A DNA stretch of 64,000 bases from Allobaileyella intestinalis (GCF_009695865.1 NZ_VUNB01000006.1:1-64000), one strand, 5' to 3'; positions 8,236 through 17,873 are shown, numbered from the stretch's first letter. Numbers and translations are program-made. Notes: a model not told the origin generated them from the sequence alone.

Positions 8236-9762
8236 GTGAATTTTTCGATTCTGGATTACGAAAAAGCATTAAAGGAAAAGAACTTGCTGGTTAAAACCTG
8301 CGGCTTTGACCAGTGCAGGGAAAATGCGGAAATCAGTTTTCTCACATATGATTCCCGGGAAGTAACTGATGGAACCCTGTTTATATGCAAAGGAGCAGGC
8401 TTCAGGGAAGATTTTCTGCGGGACTCTGTAAGATCCGGAGCAGTGGCATATGTTTCAGAAAAAGAATATGAGGTTCCTGTTCCTGCCCTGATTGTCAGCG
8501 ACATCCGGAAGGCAATGCCTGTCCTTGCGGAGAAATACACATGCAATGCCTGGAAAGACCTTAAAATAACCGCCTTTGGCGGAACCAAGGGAAAATCCAC
8601 CAGCACCTACTTCATGAAGTCCATTGTGGATGAGTACATGAAAAAAACAGGAGGCAGGAAAAGCGCTCTCCTCTCGTCCATCAGCAACTACGACGGCGGA
8701 AAAATGGAAGAGTCCCATCTTACAACGCCGGAAGCAGTTGAGCTGCACAGGCACATCCTCGCTGCAAAGAACAACGGAATAACCTGGATGGAAATGGAAG
8801 TTTCAAGCCAGGCCTTAAAGTATCACCGTGTGGACAACATGCGGTTCAATGTAGGAGTTTTCCTGAATATCTCCGAGGACCACATCAGCAGCGTGGAACA
8901 CAAAGACTTTGAAGACTACTTCAATTCCAAGATGAAAATGTTTGCAATGACTGACCACGCCGTTGTAAACCTGGACTGCGACAAGGCGGAAGATGCCATT
9001 AAAGCTGCCAGTGCCTCCCATGATATAACCACATTCAGCATCAAGAATCCGGAAGCGGATTACTACGGCTATGACATTAAAAGAGAGGGCAGAGGCTACA
9101 TTTTCAAAGTAAAAGGAAAGAACATCAATGGAGAGTTCGAAATCGGAATGCCGGGACTCTTCAATGTGGAAAACGCCATGGCAGCAGTTACGGCCGCCGG
9201 AATCTACGGAATTCCAGAGGAATGTGTAAAAGCAGGACTTCTCAAGGCCAGGGCAGACGGGCGGATGGAGATGTTCGCAAGCAAGGACCGCAAGGTAGTT
9301 GCAATCGTAGACTATGCCCACAACGCCTTGAGCTTCAGAACCCTGTTCAAAACAATTGAAAAAGAAAACCAGGAAAACAGAAAAGTAATATCTGTTTTCG
9401 GCTGTCCCGGGGACAAGGCCCAGAACCGGAGAAGAGATCTGGGAACAATTGCCGGTGCTCATTCAGATATGATATACCTGGTGCCTGATGATCCGGGTTT
9501 CGAATCACCTGTTGATATTTCTGAAGAAATTGCCAGGTACGTCAGAGCCCAGAACTGTCCTCTGGAAATAGTTGATGACAGAGGAGAGGGCATCAGAAAA
9601 GCAATTTTCACACCAGACCGGGAGGGAGACAGCGTAATTGTGCTGATCCTGGCAAAGGGCAGAGAAACCACTATGAAAATAGGGAGCAACTACATCACCT
9701 GCAAATCAGATGTGGACTACGCCGGACAGTTCATCAGTGAATACGATGAAAAGCACAGCTGA
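8236..9762 (+). CDS. murE: UDP-N-acetylmuramyl-tripeptide synthetase (MurE family)
   Basis: Mur ligase that adds the third residue to UDP-MurNAc-L-Ala-D-Glu in peptidoglycan synthesis. The ATP loop GGTKGKST is at residues 115-122; SSQALKYHRV, NISEDHISS and DYAHNALSF are the usual MurE central and C-terminal signatures. At the specificity loop it reads DDPGFES rather than the DNPR of diaminopimelate-adding enzymes, which points to L-lysine or another diamino acid; this is inference. The start is placed at GTG 8236 (GTG 8233 is equally possible) because GGAGAG lies just upstream and no ribosome site precedes the TTG at 8221. Length is about 508 residues. It stands alone. Confidence 0.88.
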   Translation: MNFSILDYEKALKEKNLLVKTCGFDQCRENAEISFLTYDSREVTDGTLFICKGAGFREDFLRDSVRSGAVAYVSEKEYEVPVPALIVSDIRKAMPVLAEKYTCNAWKDLKITAFGGTKGKSTSTYFMKSIVDEYMKKTGGRKSALLSSISNYDGGKMEESHLTTPEAVELHRHILAAKNNGITWMEMEVSSQALKYHRVDNMRFNVGVFLNISEDHISSVEHKDFEDYFNSKMKMFAMTDHAVVNLDCDKAEDAIKAASASHDITTFSIKNPEADYYGYDIKREGRGYIFKVKGKNINGEFEIGMPGLFNVENAMAAVTAAGIYGIPEECVKAGLLKARADGRMEMFASKDRKVVAIVDYAHNALSFRTLFKTIEKENQENRKVISVFGCPGDKAQNRRRDLGTIAGAHSDMIYLVPDDPGFESPVDISEEIARYVRAQNCPLEIVDDRGEGIRKAIFTPDREGDSVIVLILAKGRETTMKIGSNYITCKSDVDYAGQFISEYDEKHS

Positions 9763-9879
9763 ACAGCTGGCGACATTGCAGTTCACGGGGCATAGATAGA
9801 AAGCCGGAAAGCAAGGTCAAAATGCTTTCGATATGCCCTGATGAGGTCTGCAGCCCAATAAAAAAAGAAATAACAATAC

Positions 9880-10687
9880 GACTAAGGCGGCACTTCCAAT
9901 CTTTGGATGTACCGCCTTCTAATTAACTGGTTCCATATTCTCTTCTTTCTACTATCCACCAAACCGCCTACGCTTTCGGTCGGATATGATGAATCTTTCT
10001 GAAGTATCTTTCTGGATGAACCATGTCTGCTCTCCTGTCAGCAGATCATTCATCCTCATACGTTACACTTTCGCCTTTCGGCATCCTCATGTAAACATAC
10101 TATCGATATTCTTGAGATATAACCTGTCCGTATTAAGTTGTGGTAACCTCGTCTGTTATCCACCCGTAGACCGCGGCCTGAGCCTCCAGATTCTTACCGA
10201 CCTCAGATCCTGCAACTGATTGTTGCCCTGTCTGCCCTTTCCCCCGTAAAGGCGGCAAACTCTAAATATCTTCATTGCCAGTAGATTGATTTAACATTAC
10301 TCAGAATCGCTGAATCAGAACTATCATCCCGGAACCTTCTTCGTCCTCAGTTTTAGCTGCTCGTTCCGAAAAAACCTGGAACAGATTCTGCAGTTCTCTG
10401 CAGCCCCTCTATGCATTTCCGTCATCCCTGTCGCACGCTTTACGCTGTACGCTCTCAACATCCGCGCCTTCTGATGTTTTGCCTCACATCAGAACCCGAA
10501 TCGCTGATGGTCAGGAACATGCATTCCACAGTCTCCCGGATACGAAAGGAACTGATATTCTGTGTCAACTTCGATTCTGCCGGTCTGCCTTGATGGTTCC
10601 TGAGGTGTTAATGTGTCATTGGACTCGCCTCCTTAGTGATCAGTCTTTAGCACTTATCGCTTTCGAGAAGTTATTCTCTTTTTGTTG
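9880..10687 (-). ncRNA. Candidate large structured non-coding RNA (about 800 nt)
   Basis: No frame longer than about 77 codons exists here, and none on the minus strand, yet the region is not simple sequence. On the minus strand a TATAAT promoter (10693-10720) points into it. Many short perfect hairpins occur: CTGATGT/ACATCAG (10470-10491), CTGCAG/CTGCAG with a four-base loop (10388-10403), GTTCC/GGAAC (10363-10382), TCTGCT/AGCAGA (10026-10045), GCC-GAAA-GGC (10073-10082) and GAGAA/TTCTC (near 10665-10678). A ten-pair stem with an internal hairpin (9884-9918) followed by a U-rich stretch ends it. The size is in the range of the OLE, ROOL and GOLLD classes, but I cannot assign it to any. The 3' end is uncertain. 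Confidence 0.6.
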
Positions 10688-10692
10688 ACTGC

Positions 10693-10727
10693 ATTATACC
10701 ACAGAAATATCGTGCGTCACGCACGAT
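10693..10727 (-). promoter_or_regulatory. Promoter of the candidate large ncRNA with overlapping palindrome
   Basis: On the minus strand a perfect -10 TATAAT (10693-10698) is preceded at 16 bp by GTGACG (10715-10720; four of six matches to TTGACA). A perfect inverted repeat, ATCGTGCGT-C-ACGCACGAT, at 10709-10727 covers the -35 region and could be an operator. Regulation is inferred. Confidence 0.6.
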
Positions 10728-11015
10728 TTGTGTATTTTTGTGTATTTTTATCAAGGCTGCCGGGGACAACATGTAGGTTCCATACAAAATAGTGAAAATT
10801 TTAATTGAGACGGATTCTTCAAAAAAATGTCCGCCTGGTGACGCGACTGGGGAATTCGTTGAATTTCAAGGAGTGCGTGCATTTTTTTCAAGAAAAAGCT
10901 ACAATGAAGATACGCAAGGGACGGTGTATGATGCGTCCCGGAGGAAACCCTTGGAATGACTGAGAATAAAAACATGAAAACAAGGAAAAATACCTGAAAA
11001 ATATTAAAAAAAGTA
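10728..11015. other. Intergenic, no gene recognised
   Basis: AT-rich spacer between the divergent ncRNA promoter and the S10 operon promoter. It contains a tandem TGTATTTTT motif (10731-10750), a GGGACG/CGTCCC hairpin (10918-10939) and a TTGAATTTCAA palindrome (10859-10869). I see no open frame with a ribosome site. Confidence 0.6.
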
Positions 11016-11044
11016 TTGCGTTTAAATTACTGCTACTGTATACT
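11016..11044 (+). promoter_or_regulatory. Promoter of the S10-spc ribosomal operon
   Basis: TTGCGT (11016-11021), a 17-bp spacer, and TATACT (11039-11044). It is the only good sigma-70-type promoter I see before rpsJ and implies a leader of roughly 265 nt. Confidence 0.75.
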
Positions 11045-11050
11045 TAAAAA

Positions 11051-11315
11051 GCTTGTTTAAGGCGATGAAGCGGGAAGTTACTGGGCTAACAGATAATTTC
11101 CGTGGAGAATTGTCCTCACCAGATGAGGGCGAAGGGGTTCGCTTTCTTTGTTCTGCGTCTCAATTGAGGAAACGCACGAAAACGTGTACGAAGCTCTTGA
11201 GAGTCGGATGCATAGTCTTCGAAATGCGCAGAATACTTTACAAGATTGCAGAATTCAGGAAACGAGGTCCTGTACAAGCATAGCGAAAACCGTACAAACA
11301 CAGGAGGTAACACTA
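11051..11315 (+). promoter_or_regulatory. Long 5' leader of the S10 operon
   Basis: About 265 nt lie between the inferred start and rpsJ. Hairpins such as CCTC/GAGG (around 11116-11130) and GCGA/TTCGC (around 11130-11144) are visible. Leaders of S10 operons in several bacteria carry a ribosomal-protein binding structure; whether this one does is inference. The rpsJ frame continues upstream to 11148 but the ribosome site places the true start at 11316. Confidence 0.45.
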
Positions 11316-11627
11316 ATGAGCGAATTACAGAAGATCAGAATCAGACTCAAGGCTTACGATCACGCACTGCTGGACAAGTCCGCTGCAAAGATCGTTGAGA
11401 CAGCCAAGAGAACAGGCGCTGATGTTAGCGGCCCTATTCCTCTGCCAACAGAGAAGGAAGTCGTAACCATCATCAGGGCTGTCCACAAGTACAAGGACAG
11501 CAGAGAGCAGTTCGAGCAGAGAACTCACAAGCGTCTGATTGATATCACTAACGCTTCCACAAAGACTACCGATGCTCTTACAAAGCTCGATATGCCTGCG
11601 GGAGTCGATATAGAGATCAAGCTCTAA
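11316..11627 (+). CDS. rpsJ: 30S ribosomal protein S10
   Basis: S10 of the 30S head, also NusE of the transcription antitermination complex. The 103-residue product contains the family core [17 protein letters not shown] and [10 protein letters not shown] and the THKRLIDI segment. The start is ATG 11316, after AGGAGGTAA; the frame is open further upstream but without a ribosome site. It heads the S10 operon directly: the str genes (rpsL, rpsG, fusA, tuf) that often precede it are not here. Confidence 0.98.
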   Translation: MSELQKIRIRLKAYDHALLDKSAAKIVETAKRTGADVSGPIPLPTEKEVVTIIRAVHKYKDSREQFEQRTHKRLIDITNASTKTTDALTKLDMPAGVDIEIKL

Positions 11628-11701
11628 GCTGATTAGAAAGATCGCATGAGAGGGCAGATGCCAAACCAGAGCGATCCGCTGTAAGAAAGTAGGAGGTTAA
11701 C

Positions 11702-12337
11702 ATGAAAACACTGTTGGGAAAGAAAATCGGCATGACCCAGATTTTCACCGAAGAGGGCGCAGTAGTTCCTGTAACAGTTATCGAAGCTGGTCCTGAGTAT
11801 GTAACTCAGATCAAGACAGCTGAGACTGACGGATACGATGCTGTCCAGGTAGGATATGAAGAGCAGAAGGCTCAGAGAGTTAATAAGCCTCTCACAGGAC
11901 ATTTTGAGAAGTCCGGCGTATCCACCAAGAAGCATCTGGCTGAGTTCAGAATCGAAGAGGGTGAAACATACGAGGTTGGCCAGGAGATCTCAGTTGCAGA
12001 CTTCGAGGAAGGTTCCAAGATCGATGTAACAGGTATCACCAAGGGTAAAGGAACTCAGGGTAACATCAAGAGACACGGCCACAGAAGAGGACCTATGGGC
12101 CACGGCTCCAAGCACAAGAGACTTGCAGGTGGTCTGGCTGCCGGTACATATCCTTCAAGAGTATTCAAGGGCAATGACGGTCCGGGAAGAATGGGCAGAG
12201 ACACAGTTACTGTTCAGAACCTGGTTCTGGTCAAGGTTATCGCCGACAGGAATCTCATGCTCGTAAAGGGCGCTGTTCCTGGAAAGAAAGGCGGACTGCT
12301 GAAGATCAGATATGCCGTTAAAGGCCAGGATAAGTAG
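11702..12337 (+). CDS. rplC: 50S ribosomal protein L3
   Basis: Early 23S-binding assembly protein whose long loop reaches toward the peptidyl-transferase centre. The 211-residue product opens with LLGKKIGMTQIF and carries the conserved central GTQGNIKRHGHRRGPMGHGS and GRMGRDTVTVQNL. GGAGGT precedes the ATG. It is second in the S10 operon, 74 nt after rpsJ; the slightly long spacer holds no obvious terminator. Confidence 0.98.
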   Translation: MKTLLGKKIGMTQIFTEEGAVVPVTVIEAGPEYVTQIKTAETDGYDAVQVGYEEQKAQRVNKPLTGHFEKSGVSTKKHLAEFRIEEGETYEVGQEISVADFEEGSKIDVTGITKGKGTQGNIKRHGHRRGPMGHGSKHKRLAGGLAAGTYPSRVFKGNDGPGRMGRDTVTVQNLVLVKVIADRNLMLVKGAVPGKKGGLLKIRYAVKGQDK

Positions 12338-12360
12338 TCAGGCAGAAAGGAGGAAAGCAA

Positions 12361-12984
12361 ATGGCAACAGTAAAAGTACTGAACATGGCCGGCGAGTCTG
12401 TTGGCGAGATCACACTGAACGATGAAGTGTTCGGAATCGAGCCAAATGAGTATGCCGTTCAGGCCACAGTTAAGAATTACTTGGCAAACCAGAGACAGGG
12501 AACCCAATCTGCCAAGACAAGAAGCGAAGTCAGAGGAGGCGGACGTAAGCCTTTCAGACAGAAGGGTACAGGACGTCACAGACAGGGAAGCACTACAGAT
12601 CCTTCACAGATCGGCGGAGGTATCGTATTTGCACCAAAGCCTAGAGATTACAGATACAGCGTTCCTAAGAAGCTGAAGAGACTGGCTCTTAAGTCAGCAC
12701 TCTCCGCAAAGGTATCCGACAATGAGCTGATCGTAGTTGACGAGCTGAAGTTCGATGAGCCTAAGACCAAGGAGATGGTCAATGTCCTGAAGAACATCAA
12801 GGCTGACAAGAAGGCTCTCATTGTTATGGATGTAAAGGACGAGAACGTTGTTAAGTCCGCATCCAACATCCAGGGCGTAAGGACTGCTCTTGTAAGTACA
12901 ATGAACGTATATGAGATTCTCAATCATTACAGCCTTGTACTGACTAAGGCAGCAGCCGAGAAGATCCAGGAGGTATACGCATAA
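12361..12984 (+). CDS. rplD: 50S ribosomal protein L4
   Basis: L4 lines the peptide exit tunnel; in gamma-proteobacteria it also represses the S10 operon. The product has 207 residues, with the tunnel-loop region [20 protein letters not shown] and the [15 protein letters not shown] segment. AAAGGAGG precedes the ATG. Its stop overlaps the rplW start by one base (TAATG), so the two are translationally coupled. Confidence 0.98.
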   Translation: MATVKVLNMAGESVGEITLNDEVFGIEPNEYAVQATVKNYLANQRQGTQSAKTRSEVRGGGRKPFRQKGTGRHRQGSTTDPSQIGGGIVFAPKPRDYRYSVPKKLKRLALKSALSAKVSDNELIVVDELKFDEPKTKEMVNVLKNIKADKKALIVMDVKDENVVKSASNIQGVRTALVSTMNVYEILNHYSLVLTKAAAEKIQEVYA

Positions 12985-13274
12985 TGAAGACAGCTTACGA
13001 TGTAGTGATCAGACCGATCATCACCGAGTCCAGCATGGACCTGGCTGCTGAGAGGAAATATGCATTCAAGGTTGACCCTAGAGCCAACAAGACTGAAGTA
13101 AAGCATGCGATCGAAGAGATTTTCGACGTAGATGTTGCCAAGGTAAACATCATGAACGTTAACGGAAAGACCAAGAGACTTGGAAGATCAGTAGGAAAGA
13201 CTGCAGATTATAAGAAAGCAATCGTAACCCTTACTCCTGACAGCAAGGAGATCGAGATCTTCCAGGGTCTGTAA
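12984..13274 (+). CDS. rplW: 50S ribosomal protein L23
   Basis: L23 sits at the tunnel exit and is the docking site for trigger factor and the signal recognition particle. The 96-residue product has the normal length, with [13 protein letters not shown] at the start and [17 protein letters not shown]. Its start overlaps the rplD stop. Confidence 0.97.
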   Translation: MKTAYDVVIRPIITESSMDLAAERKYAFKVDPRANKTEVKHAIEEIFDVDVAKVNIMNVNGKTKRLGRSVGKTADYKKAIVTLTPDSKEIEIFQGL

Positions 13275-13294
13275 TATAGGAGGGAATGTAAGAA

Positions 13295-14128
13295 ATGGGA
13301 ATCAAGAAATACAATCCAACCACTCCGGGTCTGAGAGGAATGACAGTCTCCACATTTGAGGAGATCACAGCTTCAAAGCCTGAAAAGTCTCTTACAGTTA
13401 CTCTCAAGAAGCACGCTGGAAGAAATGTAAGAGGTAAGATCACCGTCAGACACAGAGGCGGCGGCACAAGACCTAAGTACAGAATCATCGACTTCAAGAG
13501 AAACAAGGACAACATTCCTGCAACAGTAAAGACCATCGAGTACGATCCAAACAGATCTGCAAACATTGCTCTGGTGGTTTACGCTGATGGTGAGAAGAGA
13601 TACATTATTGCTCCTAACCAGCTCAAGGTTGGTGATGTGATCGTATCCGGACCTGATTCAGATATCAAGCCTGGTAACGCACTTCCAATCGCCAACATTC
13701 CTGTTGGTACAATGATCCACAATATTGAGCTCAAGCCTGGCAAGGGCGCACAGTTGGTAAGATCTGCCGGAAATGCTGCTCAGCTCATGGCTAAGGAAGG
13801 AGATTATGCTCAGGTTAGACTCCCTTCCGGCGAGGTAAGAATGGTCAGAATCAACTGCAGAGCTACCATTGGAGAAGTTGGCAACATCGAGCATTCCAAC
13901 ATCCAGATCGGTAAGGCAGGAAGAAAGAGACACATGGGCTGGAGACCTACTGTTAGAGGATCTGTAATGAACCCTAACGATCACCCACACGGCGGTGGTG
14001 AAGGTAGAGCACCAGTCGGCCGTAAGAGCCCAGTTACCCCTTGGGGTAAGCCTGCTCTTGGCTACAAGACCCGCAACAAGCACAAGGCTTCCAGCAAGTA
14101 CATTGTCAGAAGCAGAAAGGCTAAGTAA
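13295..14128 (+). CDS. rplB: 50S ribosomal protein L2
   Basis: L2 binds 23S rRNA near the peptidyl-transferase centre and is needed for subunit joining. The 277-residue product has the family length. The near-invariant [14 protein letters not shown] segment near the C-terminus holds the conserved histidine, and [11 protein letters not shown] is near the start. AGGAGGG precedes the ATG. Confidence 0.98.
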   Translation: MGIKKYNPTTPGLRGMTVSTFEEITASKPEKSLTVTLKKHAGRNVRGKITVRHRGGGTRPKYRIIDFKRNKDNIPATVKTIEYDPNRSANIALVVYADGEKRYIIAPNQLKVGDVIVSGPDSDIKPGNALPIANIPVGTMIHNIELKPGKGAQLVRSAGNAAQLMAKEGDYAQVRLPSGEVRMVRINCRATIGEVGNIEHSNIQIGKAGRKRHMGWRPTVRGSVMNPNDHPHGGGEGRAPVGRKSPVTPWGKPALGYKTRNKHKASSKYIVRSRKAK

Positions 14129-14142
14129 GGAAGGAGCATATA

Positions 14143-14421
14143 ATGGGAAGATCGCTTAAGAAAGGCCCGTTCGTCGATCTGAAGCTCTTGAAGAGAATCG
14201 AGGAGATGAACGAAGCTAACGAAAAGAAAGTCATCAAGACATGGTCCAGACCATCTACAATTTTCCCACAGATGGTTGGACACACCATCGCAGTACACGA
14301 TGGCCGCAAGCATGTTCCGGTATACATCACTGAGGACATGGTAGGACATAAGCTGGGCGAGTTTGCTCCGACAAGAACCTTCAAGGGTCACGCCGGTGAC
14401 AAGGCTACCAAGGGAAAATAA
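14143..14421 (+). CDS. rpsS: 30S ribosomal protein S19
   Basis: S19 binds 16S rRNA in the head with S13 and contacts tRNA. The 92-residue product has the standard opening [10 protein letters not shown] and the core [20 protein letters not shown]. It follows rplB by 14 nt with AAGGAGC as ribosome site. Confidence 0.98.
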   Translation: MGRSLKKGPFVDLKLLKRIEEMNEANEKKVIKTWSRPSTIFPQMVGHTIAVHDGRKHVPVYITEDMVGHKLGEFAPTRTFKGHAGDKATKGK

Positions 14422-14446
14422 ACAGTAACAGAAAGGAGAATATAAG

Positions 14447-14824
14447 ATGGAAGCAAAGGCAGTTGCCAAGTATGTCAGAATGTCTCCAAGCAAGCTCAAG
14501 CCTGTTACTGACCTGGTAAGAGGAAAGGACTTGAACGAAGCACTGACTATTCTGAAGTTCACACCTGGAAAGGGATCTGAGCTTGTAGAGAAAGTTGTTA
14601 TGTCCGCAGCAGCAAATGCTGAGAACAATCACGATATGGATCCGGATAATCTGTACATTGCAGAGATTTACGCAAACCAGGGTCCTACAATGAAACGTTA
14701 CAGAGCTGGTGCTCAGGGAAGAGCATCAATGATCCTCAAGAGAAGCAGCCACATCGGCGTAACTCTGAGAGAGAAGGAAGCTGCTGAGACAGAAGGAGGT
14801 CAGTCTAATGGGGCAGAAAGTTAA
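14447..14824 (+). CDS. rplV: 50S ribosomal protein L22
   Basis: L22 contacts all 23S domains and its hairpin narrows the exit tunnel. The product has 125 residues with [20 protein letters not shown] at the start and the hairpin region [13 protein letters not shown] near residue 84. The C-terminus runs on through a glutamate-rich tail that overlaps rpsC by 17 nt. Confidence 0.97.
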   Translation: MEAKAVAKYVRMSPSKLKPVTDLVRGKDLNEALTILKFTPGKGSELVEKVVMSAAANAENNHDMDPDNLYIAEIYANQGPTMKRYRAGAQGRASMILKRSSHIGVTLREKEAAETEGGQSNGAES

Positions 14825-15677
14825 TCCACACGGTTTGAGAGTCGGCGTAAATAAAGACTGGAACTCCAAGTGGTATGCCGATAAGGCTGATTTCGCCAAC
14901 TATCTGGCTGAAGACAATCAGATTAGAAAGCATGTCAAGAAGGAACTCTATGGTGCAGGAATCTCCAGCATCGTAATTGAGAGAAACAGCGCCGACAGAG
15001 TAAGAATCAATGTTCTGGCAGCAAGACCTGGAATGATCATCGGAAGCGATGGAAGCGGAATTGAGAAGCTGAAGAAGGGCCTTGCAAAGATTACCGACAA
15101 GAAGATAGACATCAACATTGAGGAAGTAAGACGCTACGACCTTGATGCTCAGCTGACAGCAGAGAGCGTTGCTCAGTCTCTTGAGAGAAGAACTTCTTTC
15201 AGAAGAGCAATGAAGCAGCCTATTGGAAGAGCTATGAAGGCTGGCGCAAAGGGAATCAAGATCGAGTGCTCCGGAAGACTTGGCGGAGCTGAGATTGCCC
15301 GTAAAGAAAAGTACAGCGAGGGCAATGTTCCGCTTCACACACTGAGAGCTGACATTGACTACGGTTTTGCCGAGGCAGATACAACATACGGCAAGATCGG
15401 TGTAAAGGTATGGATCAACCATGGAGAAATCCTGGACAAGGGCCTGAAGGAAGCTATTCCTGAAACATCAAGAAATGACAGAAGGGATAGAAAGAACAGG
15501 AAGAACGACAGAAGAAGCAAGAGAAACTTCGAGGGTCGTGACCGCAGGAGAAACGACAGAAGAGATGCAAGGCCTGAGATCAAGCCTGCAACCACTAGAG
15601 TCAGAAAGCAGCCAAAGGTTGAGGCTCCAGTACAGGCAGAGGTTGAGAATACTCCTGCTGAGGTAACTGAAGAATAG
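14808..15677 (+). CDS. rpsC: 30S ribosomal protein S3 with long charged C-terminal extension
   Basis: S3 forms part of the mRNA entry tunnel and its helicase. The KH domain ([16 protein letters not shown]) and the C-terminal S3 domain ([30 protein letters not shown]) are intact. Most family members end near residue 215-225; this one has 289 residues, with a tail of about 70 residues: first Arg/Asp/Asn-rich ([15 protein letters not shown]-like), then Ala/Val/Glu-rich. The tail is probably disordered and may bind RNA. The start lies within the end of rplV, with GGAGGT in that overlap. Confidence 0.97.
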   Translation: MGQKVNPHGLRVGVNKDWNSKWYADKADFANYLAEDNQIRKHVKKELYGAGISSIVIERNSADRVRINVLAARPGMIIGSDGSGIEKLKKGLAKITDKKIDINIEEVRRYDLDAQLTAESVAQSLERRTSFRRAMKQPIGRAMKAGAKGIKIECSGRLGGAEIARKEKYSEGNVPLHTLRADIDYGFAEADTTYGKIGVKVWINHGEILDKGLKEAIPETSRNDRRDRKNRKNDRRSKRNFEGRDRRRNDRRDARPEIKPATTRVRKQPKVEAPVQAEVENTPAEVTEE

Positions 15678-15698
15678 TAGAAAGGAGTGTGACTTGCC

Positions 15699-16133
15699 AT
15701 GTTGATGCCTAAGCGCGTTAAACGTAGAAGAGTTCACAGAGGCAGAATGAAGGGTGTTGCTACAAAGGGCAATACCGTTACATACGGCAAATATGGACTG
15801 GTTGCCGAGGAGCCTGCATGGATTGATTCCAAGCAGATCGAGGCTGCCAGAATCGCAATGACAAGATCCATCAAGAGAGGCGGAAAGGTTTACATCAAGA
15901 TCTTCCCACACAAGCCTATCACGAAGAAACCTGCAGAAGTCCGCATGGGATCCGGAAAAGGTGCTCCAGAGTACTGGGTAGCAGTTGTTAAGCCGGGCAG
16001 AGTTATGTTCGAGATCGATGGAGTAACAGAGGCACAGGCCAAGGAGGCCCTGAGACTTGCTTCTCACAAGCTGCCTATCAGGTGCAAGTTCGTTGTCAAA
16101 GGACAGGAAGCGACAAAGGGTGGTGACGAGTAA
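15699..16133 (+). CDS. rplP: 50S ribosomal protein L16
   Basis: L16 shapes the A-site region of the 50S subunit. The 144-residue product begins [17 protein letters not shown], with the usual [17 protein letters not shown]. The start at ATG 15699 follows AAAGGAG, and matches the family N-terminus better than ATG 15705. The stop overlaps the rpmC start by one base. Confidence 0.98.
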   Translation: MLMPKRVKRRRVHRGRMKGVATKGNTVTYGKYGLVAEEPAWIDSKQIEAARIAMTRSIKRGGKVYIKIFPHKPITKKPAEVRMGSGKGAPEYWVAVVKPGRVMFEIDGVTEAQAKEALRLASHKLPIRCKFVVKGQEATKGGDE

Positions 16134-16336
16134 TGGAATTAAACAAGATAAGAAAGATGACTGACCAGGAGAGAGAAGCAGAGCTCCAGAGAATGAAGCA
16201 GGAGCTTTTCAACCTGAGATTTCAGCACGTTACCGGACAGCTTGAGAACCCTGTCAAGATGAGAGAGGTCAAGAGAGACATCGCAAGAGTCAAGACCATC
16301 ATCAGAGAAAAAGAGCTCGAGCAGCCAGAAGCTTAA
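16133..16336 (+). CDS. rpmC: 50S ribosomal protein L29
   Basis: Small helical-hairpin protein at the tunnel exit, next to L23. The 67-residue product has the characteristic [17 protein letters not shown] and [12 protein letters not shown] segments. Its ATG shares a base with the rplP stop, so translation is coupled. Confidence 0.97.
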   Translation: MELNKIRKMTDQEREAELQRMKQELFNLRFQHVTGQLENPVKMREVKRDIARVKTIIREKELEQPEA

Positions 16337-16354
16337 CGGAAAGGAGGATGTACG

Positions 16355-16609
16355 ATGGAAAGAAACAGAAGAAAGACAAGAGTAGGTATCGTTTCCAGCG
16401 ATAAGATGGATAAGACAGTCGTTGTCGCTACTCAGGAATTCGTAAGACATTCTCTTTACGGTAAGGGTGTCAAGAGAACCAGAAAGTTCAAGGCTCATGA
16501 CGAGCTGAACCAGTGTGGCGTAGGCGATAAGGTAAGAATTATGGAGACCAGACCACTTTCCAGAGACAAGAGATGGAGAGTTGTCGAGATCGTAGAAAAG
16601 GCTAAATAA
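16355..16609 (+). CDS. rpsQ: 30S ribosomal protein S17
   Basis: Primary 16S-binding OB-fold protein of the small subunit body. The 84-residue product has the signature [17 protein letters not shown] near the start and [26 protein letters not shown] precedes the ATG, 18 nt after rpmC. Confidence 0.98.
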   Translation: MERNRRKTRVGIVSSDKMDKTVVVATQEFVRHSLYGKGVKRTRKFKAHDELNQCGVGDKVRIMETRPLSRDKRWRVVEIVEKAK

Positions 16610-16622
16610 GGAGGCGACAATC

Positions 16623-16997
16623 GTGATTCAGACAGAAACAAGATTGAAGGTTGCCGACAACTCCGGAGCTAAGGAACTGCTCTGCATCCGTATCCTGGGT
16701 GGTACAGGACGCAAGTATGCAAATATCGGTGATGTAATCGTTTGCTCTGTAAAGGATGCAACACCAGGTGGAGTTGTTAAGAAAGGCGACGTTGTAAAGG
16801 CAGTCGTTGTTAGAACCAAGAGTGGCGCCAGAAGAGATGACGGAAGCTACGTTAAGTTCGATCAGAATGCTGCAGTTATCATCAAAGACAGAACCGACAA
16901 GAACCCGGTCGGAACACGTATTTTCGGACCTGTTGCCAGAGAGCTTAGAGATGCGGGCTTCATGAAGATCGTATCTCTTGCACCGGAAGTACTGTAG
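16623..16997 (+). CDS. rplN: 50S ribosomal protein L14
   Basis: L14 lies at the subunit interface and forms inter-subunit bridges. The product begins at a GTG codon ([18 protein letters not shown]) after AAGGAGGC, which is the usual L14 N-terminus. Length is 124 residues. The C-terminal [20 protein letters not shown] matches the family. Confidence 0.97.
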   Translation: MIQTETRLKVADNSGAKELLCIRILGGTGRKYANIGDVIVCSVKDATPGGVVKKGDVVKAVVVRTKSGARRDDGSYVKFDQNAAVIIKDRTDKNPVGTRIFGPVARELRDAGFMKIVSLAPEVL

Positions 16998-17008
16998 GGG
17001 GTGTGACG

Positions 17009-17314
17009 ATGAAAATCAAGAAAGATGACACAGTAGTGGTAATCTCCGGAAAGGATAAGGGTAAGACCGGAACTGTCCTGAGATCCATTCCTAAGAAAAA
17101 CAAAGTAGTAGTTGAGGGCGTAAACATGCAGACAAAGCATGCCAAGGCTACACAGAACTCTCCTGCTGAGATTAAGCACGTAGAGGGACCTATCGATGTT
17201 TCCAACGTTATGTTCTATGACAAGGAAGCAAAGACAGCAACAAGAATCGGCTACAAGATTGTAGACGGCAAGAAGGTAAGAGTATCCAAGAAGACGGGTG
17301 CTGTAATAGACTAG
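17009..17314 (+). CDS. rplX: 50S ribosomal protein L24
   Basis: Assembly-initiating 23S-binding protein with an N-terminal KOW motif ([18 protein letters not shown]). The start is placed at ATG 17009, 8 nt after the AGGGGG ribosome site; a GTG at 17003 is in frame but too close to that site. The product is about 101 residues. Confidence 0.96.
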   Translation: MKIKKDDTVVVISGKDKGKTGTVLRSIPKKNKVVVEGVNMQTKHAKATQNSPAEIKHVEGPIDVSNVMFYDKEAKTATRIGYKIVDGKKVRVSKKTGAVID

Positions 17315-17330
17315 GAAAGGAGGAGCGAAA

Positions 17331-17873
17331 TTGGAAATCAGACTGAGAGACAAGTATAACAACGAAGTCCGTACAGCCCTGAATGAGAAGTTCCAGTACA
17401 AGAATGTAATGGAGATCCCAAAGCTTGAGAAGATCACCATCAACATGGGACTGGGCGAGGCTAAGGACAACTCCAAGATCCTGGACAGCGCCGTTAAGGA
17501 GATTTCTCTTATCGCAGGACAGAGACCGGTAGTTACAAAGGCAAGAAAGTCTATCGCTAACTTTAAGGTAAGACAGGGAATGCCTGTAGGAGCAAAGGTT
17601 ACACTGAGAGGCGACAAGATGTATGCTTTCGCTGACAAGCTGTTCAACCTTTCTCTTCCAAGAGTTAGAGACTTCAAGGGTGTAAGCAGGAATTCCTTCG
17701 ACGGAAGAGGAAACTACTCTATGGGAATCAGAGAGCAGCTCATCTTCCCTGAGATCGTATATGATGATGTAGAGACCATTAAGGGAATGAACATCGTATT
17801 CACGACAACGGCAAAGACAGACGAAGAAGCTAAGGCTCTTCTGGAAATGCTGGGAATGCCGTTTGAGAAATAG
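17331..17873 (+). CDS. rplE: 50S ribosomal protein L5
   Basis: 5S-rRNA-binding protein of the central protuberance. The 180-residue product starts at a TTG codon after AAAGGAGG, and the next ATG would remove the conserved N-terminus. The family core [16 protein letters not shown] and the [15 protein letters not shown] segment are present. Confidence 0.97.
   Translation: MEIRLRDKYNNEVRTALNEKFQYKNVMEIPKLEKITINMGLGEAKDNSKILDSAVKEISLIAGQRPVVTKARKSIANFKVRQGMPVGAKVTLRGDKMYAFADKLFNLSLPRVRDFKGVSRNSFDGRGNYSMGIREQLIFPEIVYDDVETIKGMNIVFTTTAKTDEEAKALLEMLGMPFEK

Noticed and set aside
10388-10403. Group II intron remnant as explanation for the 800-nt structured region
   Set aside because: I see no domain V-like hairpin with AGC triad, no GTGYG start and no reverse transcriptase fragments.
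9986-10688. Short plus-strand frames of 60-77 codons
   Set aside because: They have no ribosome sites or recognisable domains and lie antisense to the candidate structured RNA.
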